This document shows positions 1 through 7,916 of a stretch of 64,000 bases of DNA, in pieces. Where the stretch lies: NCBI GenBank assembly GCA_965261105.1, contig CBDHCM010000006.1, positions 2,418,001 to 2,482,000 of the forward strand, read 5' to 3'. The DNA comes from Aldehydirespirator sp965261105. Lineage in GTDB: Bacteria; Actinomycetota; Acidimicrobiia; Acidimicrobiales; Aldehydirespiratoraceae. The notes under the pieces are model-generated. The model saw only the letters and a program-made list of their open reading frames with translations, had not been told where the DNA came from and ran no database searches. Every line of letters begins with the position of its first letter. Positions within the stretch are counted from its first letter, which is position 1. Position numbers and translations under genes: made by a program.

Positions 1-550
1 GCTCGTAGTCGTCGATCACCTCATCGGGCTCGCCGCTGGGCTCCCAGCCCAAGATGTTGCCGGCCGAGGTCTCGAGCTCGTCGTCGGGCTTCCACACGGC
101 CCGCACCCGCATGCCGATTCGCACCTCCTCGGGCGCAGTGTTGACGACGAGGCCGAGGAAGCCCACCGAAGCGCCGTCGAGCACGATCCAGGCGCTGCAG
201 TAGGGAGGCTTGAGGTCGGGGCGGCGCTCTATGGGCACCCTGGTGATGTTGAAGGACTCGACGTAGCCGGCGTCGGGAAGCTCGACCGCGCCCACCGTAG
301 CCGTGCCCGCCAGGGGGCTCACCCCCCGGGGAGGCACGAACACCTGTCCGGTAACTGGGCAGCGCTCCCCCAGGATCCGCTTTTGAGCCATGGCCCGCAG
401 ATAGCGCGACAGGGCCCGGCCCGGGGTGTAGATGTAGCTCAGTCGAATCGGGGTGCACACGCTCTGCACCGGCTCCGCGGCGGCCAGCGAGGGCGGCAGC
501 GTCACCTCGCCGGACAGCGCGGCGGGCAGCGCCAGGGGGTCGCCGGCCAT
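1..550 (-). CDS. DUF35 OB-fold / zinc-ribbon protein, 3' end outside window
   Basis: The frame opens at an ATG (550) that overlaps the stop of the next gene upstream in a TGATG, and it runs off the window edge after about 183 codons. The order is an N-terminal linker, a CPVTG-VFVPPRG stretch (half of a degenerate rubredoxin-like zinc ribbon), then an OB-fold with the family's closing pattern VRIGMRVRAVW. DUF35 proteins usually sit beside thiolases or SCP-x-like acyltransferases and act as partner subunits on acyl-CoA substrates. The thiolase itself would lie outside the window. The family call is firm; the substrate is unknown. Confidence 0.8.
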   Translation of the reverse strand, partial: MAGDPLALPAALSGEVTLPPSLAAAEPVQSVCTPIRLSYIYTPGRALSRYLRAMAQKRILGERCPVTGQVFVPPRGVSPLAGTATVGAVELPDAGYVESFNITRVPIERRPDLKPPYCSAWIVLDGASVGFLGLVVNTAPEEVRIGMRVRAVWKPDDELETSAGNILGWEPSGEPDEVIDDYE

Positions 551-1002
551 CAGCTCCGATCCCTCGGCACCGGCTCGAAGCCGGCTATGTCGGCAATGTG
601 GCCCTCCCGCTCGCTTCGCCACACCGCCCGGACCCTCATACCTGTCGACATGTCGGCCGCGCTGGGCGCGAGCACGGCGTGCAGCATCGAGGTATCGGCC
701 CCGTCGAGTCGGATCAGCGCCCAGGCGAAGGGGCGGTCGAAGGGCTGCAGCGGGCGGGGCTCGCCGTTCCACGCCCAGGTCAGCACCTCGCCGCTCTGGC
801 CGACTTCCACGATCTCGGTCAGCGGGTCCGCGGTGAGCGGGTCGTACTCGAGCGGGGGGCAGAGCACGGTTCCGTCGGCCCGGCGGACCCCGCAGATCAC
901 GCCCTCGCGCAGGCCGGTGAGGAACGCGCCGATCACCGGGCCCGTCGAGCGGGTGAAGGGATATTCGAGCACGAGCGGGGCCTGCAGGACCTCGGAGGCC
1001 AT
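550..1002 (-). CDS. DUF35 OB-fold protein
   Basis: This 150-residue protein belongs to the same family as the gene directly downstream, and the two are translationally coupled (its TGA shares a base with the next ATG). It has a short N-terminal helix, a reduced zinc-ribbon region with Cys near residues 37 and 47 (ICGVRRADGTVLCPP), and an OB-fold ending GMRVRAVW. Two adjacent DUF35 genes usually encode the two small subunits that accompany a thiolase-like enzyme, so a role in acyl-CoA or steroid side-chain metabolism is likely by context only. No other partner is visible here. Confidence 0.8.
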   Translation of the reverse strand: MASEVLQAPLVLEYPFTRSTGPVIGAFLTGLREGVICGVRRADGTVLCPPLEYDPLTADPLTEIVEVGQSGEVLTWAWNGEPRPLQPFDRPFAWALIRLDGADTSMLHAVLAPSAADMSTGMRVRAVWRSEREGHIADIAGFEPVPRDRS

Positions 1003-1076
1003 TGCCTTCGATGCTAGGGCTGCCCCGCCGCTTCAGGGTGCATGGTCGGACCCCTTCCGCGCCCCGCCACTCGATC

Positions 1077-1130
1077 CCGCTCCTGTTCGCTGACGCTCAC
1101 GGGCCGCTCGGGCCACGGCCTCGCTCAACG
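1077..1130. repeat. dispersed intergenic repeat, copy A
   Basis: About 55 bp here match 19358-19412 at all but a few positions, including one 1-base insertion (both contain CACGGGCCGCTCGGGCC). Both copies are intergenic and GC-rich with partly self-complementary segments, which fits a dispersed REP-like element. Function unknown. Confidence 0.6.
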
Positions 1131-1172
1131 CCCGGCAGAACCGTCGTGAACTGCGCCCTTTCCGCTCGGCCT

Positions 1173-2588
1173 CTAGGCGCCGAGCAGGAGGAGCAGGCCG
1201 ATGACGGTGTAGCAGATCATCACGGCCAGCATCGGGTACTGCGAGCGCACCGCCAGACGGCGCGGCCAGCGCTCCACGGCCCGGTCGTGGGCCACCGCCA
1301 CGGCTAGCACATGGCCCACCGCGATGGCCGCGGTCTGCACCCAGGCGATGGTGTCGGTGGAGATCAGCGTGAAGTCCACCTGGTGGGTGGCCGTGCCGAA
1401 GAGGTCCCATCCCCGGCCGAAGGGATCGGACAAATGGGCGATTATCTGTTGGCCCTCCAGCACCAGGTAGCTGAAGTAGTGGGCGACGGTGTAGGCCGCC
1501 GCTATGGGCAGCAGGGACGGGGCGAACACCACGGTCAGATCCCTCTCGGTGTCGCCGGTGACCGAGGCCATGACCGCGATGGCGGCCCGGTACAGCAGGG
1601 CCACCGCGAAGATGACGAACGCCATCCCCACGGTGTTGACCGCGGTCAGCTCCCAGCCGATGCGGTTAGCGGCCACGTCACGCCAGATGCCACTGCGACT
1701 GAAGCCGTCAAAGGTGGTGGAGCCCAGCACCACCAGGATGAATGCCACCGAGCCCCTCTTGATCGGCTCGGTGGCCAGGCCCGCGAGCGGGGCCCGCATC
1801 CTCCAGGCTCCGTCGTCGTCGCGGTGCAGCGGGGCGATGGCCGAGAGCTTGGTGAACAGCACTCCGAAGCCCTCGGCGTCGCGCACCCAGCCCGGGCCGA
1901 ACACCGCGGCCCCGGCCAGCATCGCGACCGTGTAGGCGGCCAGATAGGCGCCCAAGACCCGGGGCTCGGAGTTGTCGTGGTAGGCCAGCTCGAGCCACAC
2001 GAACCCGAAGACGGCCGCCACCGCCCACCACTGGTTGCCGGCGCCCCGGCCCGGCTCCGACACCGGGCGGCCCCTCAGCCGAGCCCAACCCCAGACCGAG
2101 GCGTCGGCCGCGGTGCAGAACGGATTCAGTCCCCGCCACACGTCGCCGATCAGCACCGACACGGCCTGCAGGCCCACCCAGAACACGATGTATAGCGCGA
2201 CCGGGGCGATGTTCACCGAGGGGTTGGTGTTGCCGGCCAGCCCGGCGTAGAGCAGGACGCCCAAGGCGAACAGGCCGGCAGCTCGAGCCATCAGCGCGAG
2301 CGCCTGGCCCGCCCGCTGGAGCGGCTCGGGCAGGGTCCGCCCCGCGGCAGCCGCCCGGAGCCGGGGCGTCTCCCAGAACATGCCCAGCGCCACGAACGAC
2401 GCGGCCACTGCGAACGACGCGGCCCAGACAAGCTGCCACGCCGGTATGGGCAGATCAGTCCGGCCGCCCACACCGTGCGCGGCGGCAGGACCGGCCCAGG
2501 CCCACAGCGCGGCCGCGGCCAGCGCGGCCGCCGCCGCGGCTCTCGGGCGGACCCGCCGCCTGGCGCCGGCGGCACTCCCCGGTCTCAT
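1173..2588 (-). CDS. polytopic membrane protein
   Basis: A frame of 471 residues. I chose the ATG at 2588 because it is followed by an Arg-rich start and a hydrophobic signal-like segment ending AAAHG; the upstream part of the open frame reads as antisense to the peptidase gene. After the mature start (GGRTDLPIPAWQLVW) there are many hydrophobic segments across the whole length, interrupted by short Arg/Asp-containing loops. The HG-x-x-x-R-x-DLPIP beginning recalls actinobacterial membrane proteins that databases label fenitrothion hydrolase, but nothing here shows a hydrolase active site. I would call it an integral membrane protein of unknown function. Confidence 0.7.
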   Translation of the reverse strand: MRPGSAAGARRRVRPRAAAAAALAAAALWAWAGPAAAHGVGGRTDLPIPAWQLVWAASFAVAASFVALGMFWETPRLRAAAAGRTLPEPLQRAGQALALMARAAGLFALGVLLYAGLAGNTNPSVNIAPVALYIVFWVGLQAVSVLIGDVWRGLNPFCTAADASVWGWARLRGRPVSEPGRGAGNQWWAVAAVFGFVWLELAYHDNSEPRVLGAYLAAYTVAMLAGAAVFGPGWVRDAEGFGVLFTKLSAIAPLHRDDDGAWRMRAPLAGLATEPIKRGSVAFILVVLGSTTFDGFSRSGIWRDVAANRIGWELTAVNTVGMAFVIFAVALLYRAAIAVMASVTGDTERDLTVVFAPSLLPIAAAYTVAHYFSYLVLEGQQIIAHLSDPFGRGWDLFGTATHQVDFTLISTDTIAWVQTAAIAVGHVLAVAVAHDRAVERWPRRLAVRSQYPMLAVMICYTVIGLLLLLGA

Positions 2589-2655
2589 GGCAGCAACGGC
2601 TCCCGAGCTGTCTGTACCTCCGGGGCACGGCCGGCGCCGAGTTCGGGGCGTCGGT

Positions 2656-3732
2656 TCATGGCAGGAACGGCGCCGGGTCCACCGCGGTCCCGTCGACGCG
2701 GGCCTCGAAGTGCAGGTGCGGTCCGGTGGTCCGCCCGGTGGAGCCCATGGCCCCCAGCAGCTGGCCGGCATCTACGTCGTCGTCGGGACCGACCGCGAAG
2801 GAGTCGAGGTGCGCGTAGACGGTGGAGAGGCCCGCTCCGTGGTACACGACCACAGTGTTGCCGTAGAACGGGCAGTTCCGGGCCGAGATGACCTCGCCGT
2901 CGAGTACGGCCACCACCGGATCGCCGGTGTCGCCCCTGATGTCGGCCCCGTTGTGCTGGGAAAAGTAGCCCGTGACCGGATGCACCCGCATCCCGAAGCC
3001 CGAGCCGACCTCCCCGGGGGCCGGGAGTTGCTCCATGGGCAGGAACGCGTCGATGCCGAGGTCGGCGCGCTGTTGCGCGGCCCGGTCGCGCATGTCGGCC
3101 TCGACCCGGCGCAGTCCGTCCGCGATCAGCCTCAGGTCCCCGATCGTCTCCTCGTTGACCTCGATCTCCTCAAGGTCCTCGTCCACGCTGCGGTACAGCA
3201 GGTAGATGCGCATCTCGTCGCCGCCGATGCTGTCGGTGACCACCTGCTCCAGGATCTTCTCCAGCGGCTGCGGGCAGGGGACCCGCATGCCGGGGTGCAG
3301 CACCGCAGTGTCCGAGACCGGGGTCGCCGACGGCAGCGGAAGGTCGCACCAGCCGCGGGAGTCCTCCCGCCATGCGCCTCCCAGCCCCTCGCAGGCCTCC
3401 TGCACCGACAGCGGCTCTGAGGGCGCCTGCCGGCTGGCCAGCTCGATCGCGGCCGCGATCGCGGCCGCGTCCACGGCTTCGTCGGCGGACGGAGTGGTCG
3501 GCGCGACCGGACTGGCCGTTGCAGTCGGCTCGGATGGGTCGACGGTGTCGGTGGGCTCGGATGGGTCGACGGTGTCGGTCGGCTCGGACGGGGCCACCCG
3601 TTCGGCTGCGTCGACCGGCGAATCCCGCGGGCCGACCAGCAGATCCGGGGTCTCGCGTATCAGCCAGGATGCCGCAGCCAGCACAATCAAGAGAACGACG
3701 ACAAGCGCAAGGAACCCTCGCCATTCACCCAC
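2656..3732 (-). CDS. M23-family (LytM-like) metallopeptidase, membrane anchored
   Basis: 358 residues. One N-terminal membrane segment (about residues 6-25) is followed by a Pro/Thr/Ser linker containing three copies of SEPTDTVDP, encoded by a 30-bp tandem repeat (about 3526-3596). A helical region (about 150-225) comes next, then a C-terminal M23 domain. The zinc and catalytic residues are visible: His260 and Asp264 (HNGAD), His308 (YAHLD), and His339/His341 (HLHFE). Such enzymes cut peptide cross-links in peptidoglycan or activate other hydrolases outside the membrane. It is followed downstream by the membrane-protein gene. The domain call is secure; whether it is enzymatically active is an inference from the intact motifs. 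Confidence 0.9.
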   Translation of the reverse strand: MGEWRGFLALVVVLLIVLAAASWLIRETPDLLVGPRDSPVDAAERVAPSEPTDTVDPSEPTDTVDPSEPTATASPVAPTTPSADEAVDAAAIAAAIELASRQAPSEPLSVQEACEGLGGAWREDSRGWCDLPLPSATPVSDTAVLHPGMRVPCPQPLEKILEQVVTDSIGGDEMRIYLLYRSVDEDLEEIEVNEETIGDLRLIADGLRRVEADMRDRAAQQRADLGIDAFLPMEQLPAPGEVGSGFGMRVHPVTGYFSQHNGADIRGDTGDPVVAVLDGEVISARNCPFYGNTVVVYHGAGLSTVYAHLDSFAVGPDDDVDAGQLLGAMGSTGRTTGPHLHFEARVDGTAVDPAPFLP

Positions 3733-3791
3733 GATCCGTCCCGCTAGCGCAGTGGCGGCTGCCCGAGATCACTGCTCAGAGACTGTACCGG

Positions 3792-3865
3792 TGGGCGATA
3801 CTGGACTCGAACCAGTGACCTCTGCCGTGTGAAGGCAGCGCTCTAGCCATCTGAGCTAATCGCCC
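3792..3865 (-). tRNA. tRNA-Val(CAC)
   Basis: Reading the minus strand, the acceptor arms GGGCGAT/ATCGCCC pair perfectly, the anticodon stem is CTGCC/GGCAG with loop TTCACAC (anticodon CAC, U33 present), and the T arm carries GGTTCGAGTCC. The discriminator base is A. The 3' terminal CCA is not fully encoded (ACCG follows). Confidence 0.95.
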
Positions 3866-4070
3866 GGAAAGAGCGAGGCTACCAGCGGCCCCGATGCGGG
3901 GCTACGGCGACTGCCTGATCACTGCGCGGCGACGCGCAGCGCGCGTTCCATCAGATCGCGGTCGCCCAGCCTGTGGCGCAATTCGTCCTCCAACCCGGCG
4001 ATCGGATACAGGTTCTGCGGTGCCCGGGCGTCTTTGTGGGGCTCGCTCGCATAGCGGGGCAGGGTCGCGG

Positions 4071-5294
4071 TCACTGTGTCGGCTCGACATGCCGCAAGCC
4101 GCCAACCGGCTGGACGTCGGGAGCGTGGGCCGGGCCGTGGTGGATTCGATCGGTCGGTGCGATGGTTCGCAGGCCGTGCCCGTCGGGCACCACCTTCCAT
4201 CCGTGGCGGTGGACCTTCTGATGGCAGTGCCAGCACAGCGGAATCATGTTGGTGATGTCGGTGGCTCCACCTTGCGATACCGGATTGATGTGGTGAGCCT
4301 GACACAACAGGGGCTGCGCACCGCAGCCTGCACATCCGCCGTACTTGGCGATCAGGGCCCTGAACTGAGCCTCGGTCGCGATGGTCTTGGTGTGACCGTG
4401 CCGCAGCGGCACACCCTTGTCGCTGAACACGATTCCCGTGATCTTGGCGTTGCTCATGTGCTCTTCGAGCACGCTCTGGGGAATCACCGCTCCGCCCGCG
4501 ATCTCAGCGAAGTCTCGGGTGCCGTCGGCGCTGAGATGCTGCACGATGGCGATGTCAGCGCGGCGGCCAGAGCCGCCCCTGCTGCTGTCGGCGGTGAGAG
4601 TCTCCAGAGCATCGGCCATTCGCTGGTGGTGGCTGCGCCGTTCCACTTCTGGGTGCTTCAGGTCCTCCCGGCGCAGCGTCTCGGCCTGCTCGTGGAGGCG
4701 CTTGCGCAGCTTCGCGCCCGCAACCGGGTCGAACTCGCCACGCAGATGCACCATGCCGTCGTCGCCGTCCCAGATGCTCAGGCGGCGCCGACGCCGCATC
4801 CGCTGCCAGGCAGCCTCGCCGTCATCGGCCTGGCGCTGAACCGCCCACCGGCCCGCCTCTCGGGCGAACTGCTCCGGGGGAAGCGAAGCGGCCTTGGCCA
4901 GCAGTTCGGCGTCTTCCGTTACGGCCTCGGGGCTGGTCTTGTCCGAGGCGTCAGCCAGGGCCCTCGCGTTGTTGAAGGACACCTGCCCGCTCTCGACAGC
5001 CCGCTGCACCTCGGGCAGGGCCTGCAGTCTCTGAGCTGTCTTGACCTGCCCTACGGCTTCCCGCCGGGACAGACCTGCGGCCTTGGTCAGCACCCCGGCA
5101 CCGCCGTCGCCGTGGCGCTCGCGGGCGGCCAGGTTCCCGGCCGCATGGGTCTGGCAGGCGTCGAGCTTGGCCCGCATCGACTTGAACGCCTCCAGCCCTC
5201 TGCGCAGCTCACCCGTCGAGGTCTCGCCGGACTTGCTCAGTACCAGAACCTCGTCCAGCGCGGCCTCGGCTCGTCGGATCGCCTCCGTCATCAT
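4071..5294 (-). CDS. DUF222 / HNH endonuclease
   Basis: About 407 residues from the chosen start. An alpha-helical DUF222 region (roughly residues 1-240) precedes a C-terminal HNH nuclease domain with its zinc-binding cysteines (CAGC and CWHC), the HH-x-N core (AHHINPVSQGG) and a closing VHRHGW. The ATG at 5294 is preferred because a strong promoter ends only 7 nt upstream, so the transcript would begin at or next to this codon; an ATG at 5303 is the alternative. A close paralogue lies at 28764-30599 and shares the promoter sequence. These genes occur in many copies in actinobacteria, and their biological role is not settled. Confidence 0.9.
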   Translation of the reverse strand: MMTEAIRRAEAALDEVLVLSKSGETSTGELRRGLEAFKSMRAKLDACQTHAAGNLAARERHGDGGAGVLTKAAGLSRREAVGQVKTAQRLQALPEVQRAVESGQVSFNNARALADASDKTSPEAVTEDAELLAKAASLPPEQFAREAGRWAVQRQADDGEAAWQRMRRRRRLSIWDGDDGMVHLRGEFDPVAGAKLRKRLHEQAETLRREDLKHPEVERRSHHQRMADALETLTADSSRGGSGRRADIAIVQHLSADGTRDFAEIAGGAVIPQSVLEEHMSNAKITGIVFSDKGVPLRHGHTKTIATEAQFRALIAKYGGCAGCGAQPLLCQAHHINPVSQGGATDITNMIPLCWHCHQKVHRHGWKVVPDGHGLRTIAPTDRIHHGPAHAPDVQPVGGLRHVEPTQ

Positions 5295-5301
5295 GGACAA
5301 C

Positions 5302-5331
5302 ATTATGCCACACCCCTGTGACATCTATCAA
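5302..5331 (-). promoter_or_regulatory. promoter of DUF222/HNH gene, leaderless type
   Basis: TTGATA (5331-5326), an 18-bp spacer, then CATAAT (5307-5302), with the start codon 7 nt further on. The same layout, with much of the spacer (TGTCACA) conserved, precedes the second DUF222/HNH gene. That conservation is the main reason to believe it. Confidence 0.65.
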
Positions 5332-5411
5332 GTATCTACATGCCTTTAAAGTAAGATTCATATCTCAAAGAGGCCGTCGGACCCCGGCCGCGGCACCCCC
5401 TCGGCTCATGA

Positions 5412-5922
5412 CTAGGCCTCTACCCGCTCGACCGACGACGTGACCGGGCCCTTTGACACTTCGAAGCGCACGGGCATCCGCTCGGCTAACTCGCGGATGT
5501 GGGTCACGATGCACACCATCCGCCCCGCCGCGCCCAACTCTTCGATGGTAGCCGCGACGACAGCAAGCGTGTCGGGATCAAGGGTGCCGAAACCCTCGTC
5601 GAGGAACAGCGAGTCCAGGTCCGGACTGTCCTCCGTCGCCATCTCGGATTGGCTGTCTCTGAGGGCCGGCGCAAGGGCGAGGCTGGCCAAGAACGTCTCG
5701 CCCCCTGACAGGGTCTTAGCTCCCCGCACCTCGTCGGCATTGTGGTGATCGCGGATGTCGAACGACGTGCCGTCGGCCACGAACGAATACTGCTGGTTCG
5801 ACAACTCCAGCAGCCGCTCATTGGCACGCTCCACCAAGTCGCCGACCGCCTCCTCCATGAGCCATCGCTCAAATCCGTCGGAAGGCCCCGAAACCGGTCA
5901 TGCGCAGCTTCACGGGCCTCAC
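5412..5922 (-). pseudogene. sbcC: sbcC remnant with large internal deletion
   Basis: The segment starts with a GTG at 5922 and encodes VRPVKLRMTGFGAFR, the typical N-terminus of the SbcC exonuclease ATPase. It then jumps directly (about 5878) to the SbcC C-terminus, read in another frame: RWLMEEAVGDLVERANERL, the ABC signature LSGGE, the Walker B segment SLFLDEGFGTLD and the H-loop VTHIREL. A normal SbcC has about 800 or more residues, so the Walker A and the coiled-coil arms are gone. SbcC with SbcD makes the Mre11-Rad50-like nuclease that opens DNA hairpins and broken ends. The start overlaps the stop of the sbcD remnant, as in an intact sbcDC operon. It cannot make a working protein. Confidence 0.85.
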
Positions 5923-6135
5923 GGCTGCACAGCCTCCCGTTGGGCCTCGTGCTGGGCTTCGAGCAGCTCGGCGAACAGCGACCTCACCCGCTCATCGGCG
6001 ATATTGCGATCGGCCAAGAACCCGTTAAACAGCTGCTCGGGCGTCCGGCCAACCCGTGAGCGCCGCGTTGGGATGCTGGGGCCGTCTAGTCTGTGCCATG
6101 TGAACTTCTCCTGGGGGAGGTCGGGGGTAGTTGAC
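5919..6135 (-). pseudogene. sbcD: sbcD 3' remnant
   Basis: An open frame without its own start reads EKFTWHRLDGPS, then RVGRTPEQLFNGFLA, and ends AQREAVQP at a TGA that overlaps the GTG of sbcC. This fits the C-terminal tail of the SbcD phosphoesterase and sits exactly where sbcD should be. All metallophosphatase motifs are missing. Identification rests on the position before the sbcC start plus the general look of the tail, so it is an inference, though a strong one. Confidence 0.6.
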
Positions 6136-6231
6136 GACCCGCATCCTCCCTCAGGAGATCACCCAGACCCGGTCACCCCCACACGACGCAGCAGGGACAA
6201 CGTCTTGGGTTGTCACATGCGTGTTTGAATC

Positions 6232-6381
6232 TTGGGTGTGGCAGACGCCGGCGAGGATGATCCCGAGGCTGCGGCCCCGCTCGGCCACATCCAGCAGGAT
6301 CTCCTTGATCGGGCTGCTGCCGTGGCGCGGGGCGTACTTGTTGAGCTCGTCGAGCACCACGAACTGCAGCGGCCGAGCCAC
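6232..6381 (-). pseudogene. HerA-like ATPase remnant
   Basis: About 50 codons read LQFVVLDELNKYAPRHG, then SPIKEILLDVAERGRSLG and IILAG. This is the Walker B region and following helix of bacterial HerA/FtsK-type ATPases that accompany SbcCD. The sequence then loses similarity (toward 6151), and the N-terminal part with Walker A is absent. It begins 14 bp after the stop of the intact amidase gene, so the deletion removed everything between the amidase and this point. Non-functional. Confidence 0.75.
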
Positions 6382-6394
6382 ACCGCTGCACTCT

Positions 6395-7807
6395 TCAGGC
6401 CAGGTCCGGGGCTATGGGGTTGAGGGCGAGGAGATCCTCGATCACCGCGAGAGTCTCGAGCACGGCCAGGTCGTCGAGTTGGTGGCCCACGACTTGCAGG
6501 CCGATCGGTACACCCTCGCTGCTGAATCCGCAGCACACCGTGCCGGCCGGGCGCCGAGTGAGGTTGGCCAGGGGCGTGAACCGGAACCAGTTGGGAGTCT
6601 CCTCGCCGTTGACGGTGCCGTGCCCGCCCGGCGCGGGAGCCTGGCCCGCGAGCGTCGGCATGAGCAGCACGTCGTAGCCGTCCATCGCCTCCGCGAGAGC
6701 CACAGACAGCTCGCCGGCCTGCCGGCGGGCCTCGTACAGCGATACCGCGGTGACCCGTTCGTAGACGTCCTCCAGCATCCGGGCGAGCACGTCGGTCACG
6801 TTGGCCCACTCGTCGGTGCCGTACAGCGAACGGAACACAGGACCGATCAGCCCCCCGAAGAACAGCTGAAGGAAGACCCCGGGCACCGACCCGAACTCCG
6901 TCTGAGCCTCGACGACGTCGGTGCCCTCGGCCGCCAGACGGTCCACCGCGGCCGCGCAGGCCGCGGCGATCTCGGAGTCGACCGGACCGCCGTCGATCGA
7001 CGGAGCCCACAGCACCCGGGCCGGGACGCGGGGGCTGTCGAGCGCGGCCCGCCAGGAAACCCCCGGCGCAGGCAGGCTGCGCAGGTCGGCCGGGTGGGGG
7101 CCGACCACCGCATCGAGACACAGGGCCACGTCGCGGATGAGTCGCGCCATCGGTCCCACGCATGACAGATCGATCAGGCCCGACGGCGGTGGACCGCTCG
7201 GCACCCGGCCGTGGCTGGTCTTGAGGCCCGACAGTCCGCATATCGCCGACGGGATCCGGATCGAGCCTCCCCCGTCGGAGCCGGTCCCCACCGGGACCAT
7301 GCCCGCGGCTATGGCGGAGCCGGTCCCGCCCGACGACCCGCCCGGGGAGCGCTCAAGGTTCCACGGATTGAGCGTGGCCCCGAACCGGGGGTTGTAGGTG
7401 TCGCCCATGCAGCCATGCTCGGGGGTGTTGGTCTTGCCCAGCACCACGCAGCCCGCGGACCGCAGCCGGGCAACCTCGGTGCAGTCGGAGACAGCCGGCG
7501 CGGCGCCGCGGGTGTACATGGCGCCCTTGCTGGTGTGGAACCCGGTCGCGTCGACGAGATCCTTCACGCCGATCGGGACTCCCGCCAGCGGCCCGACATC
7601 GTCGCCGGCATCGATTCGCGCGTCGATCGCGGCGGCCTCGGACCGTGCTGCGTCGGCGTTCACCGCGACGAAGGCGTTCAGCACGCCGTTGAGAGCCTCG
7701 ATGCGCTCCAGCGCGTGCTCGGTGACCGCGGCGGCAGTGAGGGTGCGGTCCCGCACCATCGCCGCGAGGGCCTCCACCGTCACGGTTCGGAAGTCGGGTA
7801 CGTCCAT
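6395..7807 (-). CDS. amidase signature-family enzyme
   Basis: 470 residues, normal for the family. The Ser-cisSer-Lys machinery is recognisable: the catalytic Lys region GVPIGVKDLVD (about residues 81-91), the glycine-rich block SPGGSSGGTGSAIAAG with the cis-Ser, and the nucleophile region GTGSDGGGSIRIPS. These enzymes hydrolyse amide bonds of varied small substrates; the relative GatA works in Glu-tRNA amidation, but no gatC or gatB neighbours are present, so a stand-alone amidohydrolase is more likely. The gene is followed by the herA remnant and preceded by murF. Substrate unknown. Confidence 0.85.
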   Translation of the reverse strand: MDVPDFRTVTVEALAAMVRDRTLTAAAVTEHALERIEALNGVLNAFVAVNADAARSEAAAIDARIDAGDDVGPLAGVPIGVKDLVDATGFHTSKGAMYTRGAAPAVSDCTEVARLRSAGCVVLGKTNTPEHGCMGDTYNPRFGATLNPWNLERSPGGSSGGTGSAIAAGMVPVGTGSDGGGSIRIPSAICGLSGLKTSHGRVPSGPPPSGLIDLSCVGPMARLIRDVALCLDAVVGPHPADLRSLPAPGVSWRAALDSPRVPARVLWAPSIDGGPVDSEIAAACAAAVDRLAAEGTDVVEAQTEFGSVPGVFLQLFFGGLIGPVFRSLYGTDEWANVTDVLARMLEDVYERVTAVSLYEARRQAGELSVALAEAMDGYDVLLMPTLAGQAPAPGGHGTVNGEETPNWFRFTPLANLTRRPAGTVCCGFSSEGVPIGLQVVGHQLDDLAVLETLAVIEDLLALNPIAPDLA

Positions 7808-7916
7808 TGCCTCAAACCTTTCGTGGAGGGGAAGGAGTCCGCTGATGGGAAGCCCGCCGATGGGCGGTGCGCCGGAATGGCCGGCGGCACGCCCGATGGC
7901 GGCGCCGATGATTCAA

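Noticed and set aside
6151..6381. Intact small gene on the minus strand
   Set aside because: Only the first 50 codons match the HerA family, beginning inside the domain; the rest is unrelated junction DNA.
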